NCBI GenBank assembly: GCA_036388415.1
Contig: DASVRW010000001.1
Coordinates: 1-41,738, forward strand
Direction: 5' to 3'
Source of the DNA: Candidatus Saccharimonadales bacterium
GTDB lineage: Bacteria; Patescibacteriota; Saccharimonadia; Saccharimonadales; UBA4665
DNA length: 41,738 bases
Shown here piece by piece: positions 15,353 to 22,078 of this stretch; position 1 is the stretch's first letter, and each line of letters opens with the position of its first letter. The notes below the pieces were generated by a model. The model made no database searches and was not told the origin of the DNA. It saw only the letters and a list, made by a program, of their open reading frames with translations. Made by a program: the position numbers and the translations under genes.

Positions 15353-15757
15353 ATGAATTCATTTAGCACGAAGAAATATCTGATTTTAGCGCTTGTATCC
15401 TTGATACTCGGCTTGGCAATTATCCGCTGGCATACGACGAACAATGTACCGGCCTGTATCAATACGCCTGGCTGCCAGTTTGACGGGCAACGCGGTACGC
15501 TGGGCGAGCGTATTTACGGTTACCCACTAGCCTACAAGAAGGTGACAACTTTCCGCCCGTCAGGAAATAATGCATCATCTAATAACACTAGTACGGCGCA
15601 GACATCTATCGAGAATCAGGCCTTTAGCGTGCCGAGCGTCATCATGAACACGCTGTTCTGGTTCGGGCTGCTGCATTTACTGGCCCGCTTCATAAAACCG
15701 CGTCAGAAATCTATGGTGAGCGGACATTCGCAGCAAGAAGACGCGCGAAACACTTGA
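15353..15757 (+). CDS. Small two-span membrane protein of unknown function
   Basis: 134 residues. A first hydrophobic span at about 9-27 (YLILALVSLILGLAIIRW) is followed by an extracytoplasmic loop with two cysteines (PACINTPGCQF) that could form a disulfide, then a Ser/Asn/Thr-rich disordered stretch. A second span at about 99-115 (VIMNTLFWFGLLHLLARF) precedes a short basic cytoplasmic tail. No known domain is recognised. Its stop codon overlaps the -35 of the rpsU promoter. The start is chosen from the TACAAT hexamer just upstream. Confidence 0.75.
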   Translation: MNSFSTKKYLILALVSLILGLAIIRWHTTNNVPACINTPGCQFDGQRGTLGERIYGYPLAYKKVTTFRPSGNNASSNNTSTAQTSIENQAFSVPSVIMNTLFWFGLLHLLARFIKPRQKSMVSGHSQQEDARNT

Positions 15758-15782
15758 AATAGTGTCACTACTAGAGTAGAAT
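15754..15782 (+). promoter_or_regulatory. Promoter of rpsU, near-leaderless
   Basis: TTGAAA (15754-15759), 17 bp spacer, TAGAAT (15777-15782), then only 9 nt to the ATG. The -35 overlaps the stop codon of the upstream gene. Confidence 0.72.
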
Positions 15783-15791
15783 ACAACAGAT

Positions 15792-16007
15792 ATGATACAA
15801 GTTACACGTAAAGACGGCAAAGAATCAACGGAGAACTTACTCCGACGCTTCAACCGCAAAGTACAGCAGTCCGGCGCTATCGCCATCGTTAAGTCCGGTC
15901 AATATTTCGAAAAAGGCATCAGCAAGCGTGATCGCCGCACCAAAGCAATTATTCGCCAGGAACGCAAAAACATCAAGGTCAAGAAGATCAAGCTCGGCAT
16001 CCGCTAA
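15792..16007 (+). CDS. rpsU: 30S ribosomal protein S21
   Basis: 71 residues, highly basic. The N-terminal strand (MIQVTRKDGKESTENLLRRF) and following helices with the RDRRTKAIIRQERK stretch match S21. S21 sits on the 30S platform near the anti-Shine-Dalgarno end of 16S rRNA and helps mRNA binding. The gene has its own promoter with almost no leader and an intrinsic terminator, so it is a single-gene unit. That an S21 gene is itself read without a Shine-Dalgarno is notable. Confidence 0.95.
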   Translation: MIQVTRKDGKESTENLLRRFNRKVQQSGAIAIVKSGQYFEKGISKRDRRTKAIIRQERKNIKVKKIKLGIR

Positions 16008-16031
16008 GCATCAGCTCCCTGCACCTTGCGT

Positions 16032-16057
16032 AAACACCTCCACTGGGAGGTGTTTTT
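16032..16057 (+). terminator. Intrinsic terminator of rpsU
   Basis: Perfect ten-bp stem AAACACCTCC (16032-16041) / GGAGGTGTTT (16046-16055) with an ACTG loop and T tract. Confidence 0.93.
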
Positions 16058-16142
16058 ATTGTCCCGTCCTTCAATAACTCCGTCAACCGTATCCAAACAC
16101 AGCAGTTTTTGCTAGAATAAGACGAACGGAGAAGATACTCAT

Positions 16143-16610
16143 ATGCCAAATACGACCGATACATACAAAGTCCGCATCGACAAAGACCTGAAGGCTGCTA
16201 TGTTGGCTGGCGACAAGGACCGCGTCCAAGTCCTGCGCGGCCTAAAGAGCGCCATACTATACGTCGAAGTCGCCAAGGGTGCCCGCGACAATGGCCTGCC
16301 GGAAGACGAAGTACTAAGCATATTGTCTAAAGAGGCGAAGAAGCGCCAGGAAAGCGCTGATATGTATACCCAAGGTGGAGATTCCGGGCGCGCTGACACC
16401 GAGCTCCAGGAAAAGCAAATTATCGAAGCGTACCTGCCAAAGCAGCTGTCTGAAGACGAAATCAGCAAGATCGTCGATGAAATCGCTGCCGCAAACGGCG
16501 GTATTACAAAAGAAACTATGGGCGCGACGATTGCAGCCGTCAAACAAAAATCTGGCGGTGCGGCTGATGGCGCCATGATCGCACGGCTGGTCCGGGAGCG
16601 AATCTCTTGA
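16143..16610 (+). CDS. GatB/YqeY domain protein
   Basis: 155 residues covering the whole YqeY family: an N-terminal helical part (DLKAAMLAGDKDRVQVLRGLKSAI) and a C-terminal helical part (IEAYLPKQLSEDEISKIVDEI ... TKETMGATIAAVKQKSGGAADGAMIARLV) like the GatB tail domain. The tail domain of GatB binds tRNA in the Asp/Glu-tRNA amidotransferase; free-standing YqeY proteins have no settled function. It often neighbours rpsU in bacteria, as here. The start ATG has a modest CGGAG upstream; a TAGAAT at 16113-16118 is a possible -10. Its TGA overlaps the start of adk. Confidence 0.92.
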   Translation: MPNTTDTYKVRIDKDLKAAMLAGDKDRVQVLRGLKSAILYVEVAKGARDNGLPEDEVLSILSKEAKKRQESADMYTQGGDSGRADTELQEKQIIEAYLPKQLSEDEISKIVDEIAAANGGITKETMGATIAAVKQKSGGAADGAMIARLVRERIS

Positions 16611-17155
16611 TACTCCTCATGGGCGTTGCCGGCGCCGGTAAAAGCATGCAGGGGCGTATACTGGCTGACGAACACGGCTATGCCTGGATATCGACAGGCG
16701 AAATTCTGCGCGTGCTCGTCACAGGTAAGCGACGCCAGGAAATGCTGCAAGGCAAATTACTGAGCGACGACGAAATCATCGAACTGATAGACAAAGTGTT
16801 TGAAATGATCGACACCTCGCAGCAGTTTGTTCTCGATGGCTTTCCGCGGACAATTCCTCAAGCTAACTGGCTGACAGAGCAGGCCAAAAAAGGCCGTTTT
16901 GAACTGAGCTGTATCATCAATCTCAATGCCAGCGAAGAGACAGTGATCAAACGTCTGACAAGCCGGGGCCGTCCGGATGACACCAAAGATGCCGTCTGCC
17001 GCCGGATTGAAGAATACCATGCAGTTACACAGCCGATTCTCAGTCATTTCAAGCAAGAAAATATAAAGGTCCACGATATTGATGGCGACCGAGACGCCCG
17101 TGCCATCCATGACGATATATTAAACCTGATCGATAACCCTGAGCCACTGGTCTAA
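16607..17155 (+). CDS. adk: Adenylate kinase, short form
   Basis: 182 residues. P-loop GVAGAGKS (6-13), AMP-binding TG (about 31-32) and DGFPRT (77-82), and an RGRPDD stretch in the place of the LID. The large zinc or beta LID of long adenylate kinases is missing, so this is a short-type enzyme. It interconverts ATP, AMP and ADP in the cytoplasm. The TTG start (16607-16609) overlaps the TGA of the upstream gene in a TTGA arrangement, so the two are translationally coupled. map follows 8 nt later. A related nucleoside-monophosphate kinase is less likely but possible. Confidence 0.9.
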   Translation: MILLMGVAGAGKSMQGRILADEHGYAWISTGEILRVLVTGKRRQEMLQGKLLSDDEIIELIDKVFEMIDTSQQFVLDGFPRTIPQANWLTEQAKKGRFELSCIINLNASEETVIKRLTSRGRPDDTKDAVCRRIEEYHAVTQPILSHFKQENIKVHDIDGDRDARAIHDDILNLIDNPEPLV

Positions 17156-17163
17156 ACGCAGGT

Positions 17164-17931
17164 ATGAATACACGAATCAAAACACCAACAGAAATTATTG
17201 CCATGCGAGAAAGCGGCCGCATGCTGGCGAGCGTGCTGCAAACGCTGAAAGCGCAGACAGAGGCAGGCATGTCGACCAAAGATTTAGCGCTGATTGCGGC
17301 CAGCGAGCTTGCAGCGCTCGGCGGCAAGCCAGCCTTCCTCGGCTACCAGGACTTTCCGGACGTGATCTGTATTTCTGTGAATGAAGAGGTGGTCCATGGT
17401 ATACCTAAAGCATCAAAAATCATCCAGGCCGGGGATATTGTCAGCCTCGATTTCGGTGTGTTGTACGACAGGATGATTACTGACGCCGCGATCAGTGTAA
17501 TTGTCGGTAAGCCACGCGAAGAACGGCATGCGCGGCTTGTCCGCGCCACCGAAGCTTCGATGCACGCCGGCATTGCGGCACTGCATGACCGGGTGCGTAC
17601 TGGCGATATCGGTTCGAGCGTTCAAGCGGTGCTGGAATCGCCGAAACTCGGCGGCAAGTACGGTATTGTCCGTGATCTTGTCGGGCACGGCGTCGGTCAT
17701 GAACTACATGAAGATCCCAACATTCCTAATTACGGCAAACCCAACACCGGCCCATGGCTGGACGCCGGGATGACGATTGCGATCGAGCCGATGGCGACAC
17801 TTGGCACAGAGCGCGTCGCTATGGCGCCCGACGGCTGGACGATTGTGACAGCTGATGGTTCTTGGTCAGCCCATTTTGAGCACACCATACTTATTACTGA
17901 GGACGCCGCCGAAATACTTACCGAAGTGTAA
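17164..17931 (+). CDS. map: Methionine aminopeptidase, type I
   Basis: 255 residues, pita-bread fold. Metal ligands are in place: D96 (SLDFG), D107 (ITDAA), H175 (GHGVGH), E208 (AIEPM) and E239 (HFEHTI). H78 (VVHGIP) and H182 (ELHEDP) match the other conserved active-site histidines. It removes the initiator Met after deformylation, so with fmt and def in the window the N-terminal processing set is complete. The adk-map order recalls the secY-adk-map cluster of other bacteria, here detached from ribosomal proteins. A 142-bp palindromic element begins 5 nt after its stop. Confidence 0.97.
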   Translation: MNTRIKTPTEIIAMRESGRMLASVLQTLKAQTEAGMSTKDLALIAASELAALGGKPAFLGYQDFPDVICISVNEEVVHGIPKASKIIQAGDIVSLDFGVLYDRMITDAAISVIVGKPREERHARLVRATEASMHAGIAALHDRVRTGDIGSSVQAVLESPKLGGKYGIVRDLVGHGVGHELHEDPNIPNYGKPNTGPWLDAGMTIAIEPMATLGTERVAMAPDGWTIVTADGSWSAHFEHTILITEDAAEILTEV

Positions 17932-17935
17932 TCGC

Positions 17936-18077
17936 TGCAAACCCAAATCCCAAAACCTCCATTTTGAGTGGCAACCTGCGGGGCGGCCCCTAGAATTATT
18001 TTATCCTTAAGATAAAAAATTTTAGGGGCAGACAGGTTGACGAGGCTCATGGGCAGGTTTTGAGATTTGGGCTTGCA
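17936..18077 (+). repeat. 142-bp palindromic (MITE-like) element between map and ftsA
   Basis: The outer 23 bp (17936-17958 and 18055-18077) form an inverted repeat matching at 21 of 23 positions, both mismatches being G-U compatible. Inside, CAACCTG (17972-17978) pairs with CAGGTTG (18033-18039), GCCCCTA (17986-17992) with TAGGGGC (18023-18029), and TTTTATC with GATAAAA around a CTTAA centre. The element fills nearly the whole intergenic space and codes for nothing. It may also end the map transcript. Confidence 0.78.
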
Positions 18078-18081
18078 AAAC

Positions 18082-18111
18082 TTGCTCAAATCGAAGCTGA
18101 AGCGTTATACT
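18082..18111 (+). promoter_or_regulatory. Promoter of ftsA, near-leaderless
   Basis: TTGCTC (18082-18087), 18 bp spacer, TATACT (18106-18111), 9 nt to the ATG at 18121. It starts just outside the palindromic element. Confidence 0.6.
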
Positions 18112-18120
18112 ACTGAGAAC

Positions 18121-19377
18121 ATGCATAGCAATGCGGCACATAGTAACAGCGGCCAAAACATGGCTCATTTCATTGGTCTCGATATCGGCACATCGGCTGT
18201 TCGCTGTGTCGTCGGTATGATCGATACGAATGATGGCGGCAAACCGTCCATCATTGGACACGGATCAGCGCCCAATATGGGTGTTCGTAAAGGCGTCGTT
18301 GTTCATGTCGACGATGTTACCGAGGCGATTATTCAGGCCGTTACGGAGGCTGAGCGCTTGTCCGGTACACAGATCAACCGTGCCACTATCAACGTCAACG
18401 GCGTACACATCGAAGGCATCGATAGCAAAGGCGTGATTGCGATCAGCGCCGCTAACCGCGAAATTAGCACTGAGGATCGATTGCGCGTTGAAGAAGCGGC
18501 GACCGTTATCAAAATGCCGCCAAATCGTGAAATAATCCAATTTTTTGCTAAAAATTATAGCTTGGATGGTCAGCGCAATATCAAAGATCCTGTCGGCATG
18601 CACGGCGTACGGCTCGAGGTCGACGCTCATCTGGTAACAGCTGCCAGCCCGAATCTACGCAATCTTGATATGGCTCTCGAAAAGGCTCAGATCACGCCGA
18701 CGCATCATACGCTATCGAGCCTGGCATCCGCCGAAGCTGTACTCGGTCGTCAGCAGAAAGAGGCTGGTACCGTCGTTCTGGATATCGGTGCTGGCACGAC
18801 TAACTTCATCGTCATAGAAGACGGCGAAGTCCAGCACATCGCCGTCCTGCCGATCGGCGGCATCCATCTGACGAATGATCTGGCAATTGGACTCAAGACA
18901 GAGCTCGATGTGGCTGAGCGTGTCAAAGTCGAGCACGCGACACTCGGCGTACCGAAGCGGGCGACAGCAATTATCCGCCAGGGCGACCAGGATCATCACT
19001 TTGCTATGGATGACGTCAATATGATTGTCGAAGCCAGGGTAGAAGAGTTGTTTGAATACGTTAATAAAGAGCTGATTCGGATTCGTCGGGCGCGCAAATT
19101 GCCAGGCGGAATCGTCCTGACGGGCGGATCGGCCAAGCTGCCAGGGCTGGCTGATTTTGCCAAGGAACAGCTGCAGCTGCCAGCCCGCGTCGGCAAACTG
19201 CAATCGGTCACTGGCCTAGTCGATACCATTGATGACCCGGCGTACTGCACGGTTGTTGGGCTGATGTTACTTGATATGCTACTTTTGCCGGAAGCTCATG
19301 GAGTCGGTAATTACGGCGGTTCGAGCGCTAAGGCGTACCGGATGGTCGAAGGATTATTCGGCCGGTTTCGCAAATAA
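18121..19377 (+). CDS. ftsA: Cell division protein FtsA
   Basis: 418 residues of the actin/FtsA family. The phosphate-1 loop is GLDIGTSAVRCVVG, the phosphate-2 loop is LDIGAGTTNFIVIEDG, and the adenosine motif is LTGGSAKLPGL. The 1C subdomain specific to FtsA lies between the first two. The C-terminus RMVEGLFGRFRK is an amphipathic helix, the usual membrane-targeting tail. FtsA tethers FtsZ filaments to the membrane. The longer open frame starting upstream at 18067 is rejected because it would begin inside the palindromic element and upstream of the promoter. ATG 18121 fits the promoter; ATG 18160 is a shorter alternative. ftsZ follows after a 315-bp gap with its own promoter. Confidence 0.95.
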   Translation: MHSNAAHSNSGQNMAHFIGLDIGTSAVRCVVGMIDTNDGGKPSIIGHGSAPNMGVRKGVVVHVDDVTEAIIQAVTEAERLSGTQINRATINVNGVHIEGIDSKGVIAISAANREISTEDRLRVEEAATVIKMPPNREIIQFFAKNYSLDGQRNIKDPVGMHGVRLEVDAHLVTAASPNLRNLDMALEKAQITPTHHTLSSLASAEAVLGRQQKEAGTVVLDIGAGTTNFIVIEDGEVQHIAVLPIGGIHLTNDLAIGLKTELDVAERVKVEHATLGVPKRATAIIRQGDQDHHFAMDDVNMIVEARVEELFEYVNKELIRIRRARKLPGGIVLTGGSAKLPGLADFAKEQLQLPARVGKLQSVTGLVDTIDDPAYCTVVGLMLLDMLLLPEAHGVGNYGGSSAKAYRMVEGLFGRFRK

Positions 19378-19692
19378 ACACAGCGCTCCCGCTGCCTTGC
19401 TTATGCTTCATTGCAATTAATTTATCTACTGTATGCGCTGCTTGAAGCAATCGTGTTGCAGCCACAAATTTGCCGTATTTACTCGAATTAACAGAGTTAA
19501 CATGTGAATACATTATGTGTTCAAAATCCCATATTTCCATGACGATGATTATGTAGGACGGGGGTCGGTGTGCGGCACACCTGATGATAGGCATTCAAAC
19601 TATAAACACGTCATTAGCCCGTATAAATTATTGAACCGTTAGCGTGCATGCCGTATACTGACGGTATACACAACTAAACAGGTACTCTCCCC
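19378..19692 (+). other. ftsA-ftsZ intergenic region
   Basis: No credible gene is present; a minus-strand frame of 88 codons overlaps ftsA and has no family signature. A hairpin GGTGTG (19567-19572) / CACACC (19576-19581) and the ftsZ promoter are the only recognisable elements. The region is unusually long for ftsA-ftsZ, which are commonly adjacent. Confidence 0.6.
19631..19659 (+). promoter_or_regulatory. Promoter of ftsZ
   Basis: TTGAAC (19631-19636), 17 bp spacer, TATACT (19654-19659). The leader is about 27 nt, without a clear Shine-Dalgarno. Confidence 0.75.
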
Positions 19693-21078
19693 ATGCCACA
19701 AGCAGTCGATCCAGCCATTGAAACATTCGCCCGTATCAAAGTGATCGGCGTGGGCGGCGCTGGCGGCGCAGCAATCAACCGGATGGTTGAAGCTGGCATT
19801 GAAAGCGTTGAATTCATTGTTATCAATACCGATGCCCAAGCGCTGCACCATTCGAAGGCTGCCGTCAAAATACACATTGGCAAGGATACGACGCGTGGAC
19901 TGGGTGCTGGCGCCAATCCTGGCGTTGGCGAAGAAGCAGCCAAAGAATCACATGATGAAATCAAAAAAGCTATTGAAGGTGCTGATATGGTGTTTATTAC
20001 ACTTGGCGCCGGCGGTGGCACTGGCAGTGGTGCTGGCCATGTGGTTGCTCAGATTGCCCGCGATATGGACATTTTGGTCGTCGGCTTCGCGACCAAGCCG
20101 TTTGCCTTTGAAGGTGAAAAGCGCCGCCGCAATGCTGATATTGCCATCGAAAATCTGCGCAAATCAGTCGATACATTGATTACGATCCCAAATGACCGTC
20201 TGCTACAGACGATCGACCGCCAAACGCCGCTTCTCGACGCCTTTAAGGTGGCCGATGATGTGCTGCGCCAGGGCGTGCAGGGAATCTCTGATCTTATTAC
20301 CGTCAACGGGCTGATCAATCTTGACTTCGCTGATGTCAAAGCCGTCATGAGTAATGCCGGTTCGGCACTGATGGGTATTGGCCGCGCCAGTGGTGAGAAC
20401 CGTGCCGTCCAAGCGGCGCAGCAGGCGATCGATTCGCCGCTGCTTGAGGTCTCGATTGACGGCGCCCGCGGCATTCTCTTTAACATAATCGGCGGCAATG
20501 ATCTCGGCATGCACGAAATTAACACTGCTGCCGAAACAATCACGGCTGCCGCTGATCCGGAAGCCAATATCATCTTCGGTGCGACCATTAACCCGGATCT
20601 AGAAGGCGAGATGATTATTACCGTTGTCGCCACTGGGTTTGATGCTGCTTATTATACTAAGCGCAGCGCTGCCAGCGAGCTCGGACTCGGGCCATCGGTG
20701 GCAGCCCGGCCAGTTGCCCCGGCCATAGCTGACGGATTACATAATTCAGCTCCGCTGCGTAGTGATGACAGTGTCATGTCTAGCCTCGATATGGATCTCG
20801 ACGACCCAGCACCCCAGGATGATAGCTTTACCAGTGACACACCGATGCCGAATATTTGGGCAATTGATGACGACAGTCAGAATATACCTCAGCATGACAG
20901 CCATCATGATGCGCCGACGCAGCAACCAGCTTCGACGTCGTTATTCGGACCTGACAATACTGAAGATGAACTCGAGCGTCCTTCATTCCTGCGCCGCTTG
21001 CGCGGACGCCGCAAAAGCGAGACTGACAAGAACGACAATCAATCGACGATTTCTCCGTCTGATCCTGATATAAAATAA
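19693..21078 (+). CDS. ftsZ: Cell division protein FtsZ
   Basis: 461 residues, tubulin-like GTPase. The nucleotide-binding signature [11 protein letters not shown] lies at 105-115. The N-terminal [13 protein letters not shown] loop and the synergy-loop region [15 protein letters not shown] are intact. A disordered acidic linker (about 330-425) leads to a conserved C-terminal peptide, [13 protein letters not shown] (about 427-439), that would bind FtsA. A polar tail of about 20 residues follows, so the peptide is not at the extreme end. FtsZ forms the division ring. Expression from its own promoter would allow a dose independent of ftsA. Confidence 0.97.
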   Translation: MPQAVDPAIETFARIKVIGVGGAGGAAINRMVEAGIESVEFIVINTDAQALHHSKAAVKIHIGKDTTRGLGAGANPGVGEEAAKESHDEIKKAIEGADMVFITLGAGGGTGSGAGHVVAQIARDMDILVVGFATKPFAFEGEKRRRNADIAIENLRKSVDTLITIPNDRLLQTIDRQTPLLDAFKVADDVLRQGVQGISDLITVNGLINLDFADVKAVMSNAGSALMGIGRASGENRAVQAAQQAIDSPLLEVSIDGARGILFNIIGGNDLGMHEINTAAETITAAADPEANIIFGATINPDLEGEMIITVVATGFDAAYYTKRSAASELGLGPSVAARPVAPAIADGLHNSAPLRSDDSVMSSLDMDLDDPAPQDDSFTSDTPMPNIWAIDDDSQNIPQHDSHHDAPTQQPASTSLFGPDNTEDELERPSFLRRLRGRRKSETDKNDNQSTISPSDPDIK

Positions 21079-21136
21079 GTGCCCATCGTAGGCATAAGCG
21101 TAATAATTAATACAGCAGATTTTTGGCCTTCTGGTC

Positions 21137-21165
21137 TTGAAATACGCTAGCTGTAGGGTTATGCT
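21137..21165 (+). promoter_or_regulatory. Promoter of nrdR-nrdJ
   Basis: TTGAAA (21137-21142), 17 bp spacer, TATGCT (21160-21165). It implies a leader of about 210 nt before nrdR. Confidence 0.6.
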
Positions 21166-21191
21166 TATAAAGCTAACACCACATGTAGTAA
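21144..21191 (+). promoter_or_regulatory. Candidate pair of NrdR boxes
   Basis: ACGCTAGCTGTAGGGT (21144-21159) and ACACCACATGTAGTAA (21176-21191) each match 11 of 16 positions of an NrdR-box consensus (ACACTATATATAGTGT form). Their starts are 32 bp apart, three helical turns, as expected for tandem NrdR boxes. One lies in the -35/-10 spacer and the other near the transcription start, so binding would repress. Confidence 0.5.
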
Positions 21192-21288
21192 AAAATGCAT
21201 GCAGGCTCGCACATTGGAAATTGAGATGTTAATGGGTACTTGAGGCTAAGCTGGCTCGGGATGTTTGGACTACGGCACATCGGAAGCG

Positions 21289-21319
21289 CCAGATGTGCCA
21301 CCATGTGGCGCACATCTGG
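21289..21319 (+). other. Hairpin in the nrdR leader
   Basis: CCAGATGTGC (21289-21298) pairs perfectly with GCACATCTGG (21310-21319), with a further inner CAC/GTG. It sits in a long leader rich in short complementary segments. No B12-box sequence was found. Confidence 0.65.
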
Positions 21320-21382
21320 TGACCCGTACGTGCCAAAAGCCAAACGTGCCGACGGCAGCGCAGTAAAAAAAGGGGTATGAAT

Positions 21383-21889
21383 ATGAAATGCACCCAATGT
21401 CAGCTTCACGATACGAAGGTAATTGAGTCGCGCGACGTTTCAGACGGCGAAGCCATTCGCCGCCGGCGATTGTGTCCGGATTGCAATTATAGGTTTACGA
21501 CCTACGAGCGCTTGGAGCGGCCGCAGCTGATCGTCATCAAAAATGACGGCACACGGCAGCTATTCAGCCGGGACAAGCTGCTGGCCGGACTGTACAGAGC
21601 TTGTGAGAAGACAACCGTGACCAGCATGCAAGTCGAGCGGATCGTTAGCGATATTGAGCAAGCATTGTATGCCTGTGGCGATAACGAAGTCGGATCAGGC
21701 AAGGTCGGCAACCTAGTGATGGAACGGCTGTCGCTCGTCAACGAAGTCGCTTATGTCCGGTTTGCCAGCGTCTACCGCCGGTTCAAGGACATATCGAGCT
21801 TCGAGCAGGAATTATCGCTGCTGAAAGGCAGGGATAAGGCGCATGATACGCCGGATCGTGAACAGAAATTGGATACCATCAAAGACTAA
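21383..21889 (+). CDS. nrdR: Transcriptional repressor NrdR
   Basis: 168 residues. An N-terminal zinc ribbon with C3, C6, C31 and C34 (MKCTQC ... CPDC) precedes an ATP-cone domain (about 48-138). NrdR senses ATP/dATP through the cone and represses ribonucleotide reductase genes. The ATG at 21383 is chosen over one two codons upstream: AAAGGGG (21369-21375) is 7 nt from it but only 1 nt from the other, and NrdR proteins start MKCxxC. It is upstream of nrdJ, its expected target, and carries candidate NrdR boxes in its own promoter. Confidence 0.96.
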   Translation: MKCTQCQLHDTKVIESRDVSDGEAIRRRRLCPDCNYRFTTYERLERPQLIVIKNDGTRQLFSRDKLLAGLYRACEKTTVTSMQVERIVSDIEQALYACGDNEVGSGKVGNLVMERLSLVNEVAYVRFASVYRRFKDISSFEQELSLLKGRDKAHDTPDREQKLDTIKD

Positions 21890-21892
21890 GTT

Positions 21893-21953
21893 CTTTGATG
21901 GCTCTCCCGGGTCTTTTATAGATATAAAAGATGTAGGAGAGCTATCGTCAAAG
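21893..21953 (+). other. Long segmented hairpin between nrdR and nrdJ
   Basis: Three nested stems: CTTTGA (21893-21898) / TCAAAG (21948-21953), GCTCTCC (21901-21907) / GGAGAGC (21936-21942), and TCTTTTATA (21912-21920) / TATAAAAGA (21923-21931). It begins 3 nt after the nrdR stop and lacks a T tract. It could set the nrdR:nrdJ ratio or protect mRNA ends. Confidence 0.7.
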
Positions 21954-22078
21954 CCAAAGCCGCACAGAGTGCACGCTGCGTCAGTGACGAAACTCTAACA
22001 AAAACAACAAAATTATTGAGGGGTTCGACCGAGTGTGAGAGCTCGCCGGATTATAACAAGAGGGGAACAGGTATAAGT

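Noticed and set aside
18067-18120. N-terminal extension of ftsA from 18067
   Set aside because: It would start inside the palindromic element and upstream of the promoter at 18082-18111.
19328-19594. 88-codon minus-strand frame at the ftsA-ftsZ junction
   Set aside because: It overlaps the end of ftsA, shows no motif or start signals, and contains the intergenic hairpin.
21192-22078. Cobalamin riboswitch upstream of nrdR or nrdJ
   Set aside because: It was expected for a B12-dependent enzyme, but no B12-box-like sequence could be found by eye.
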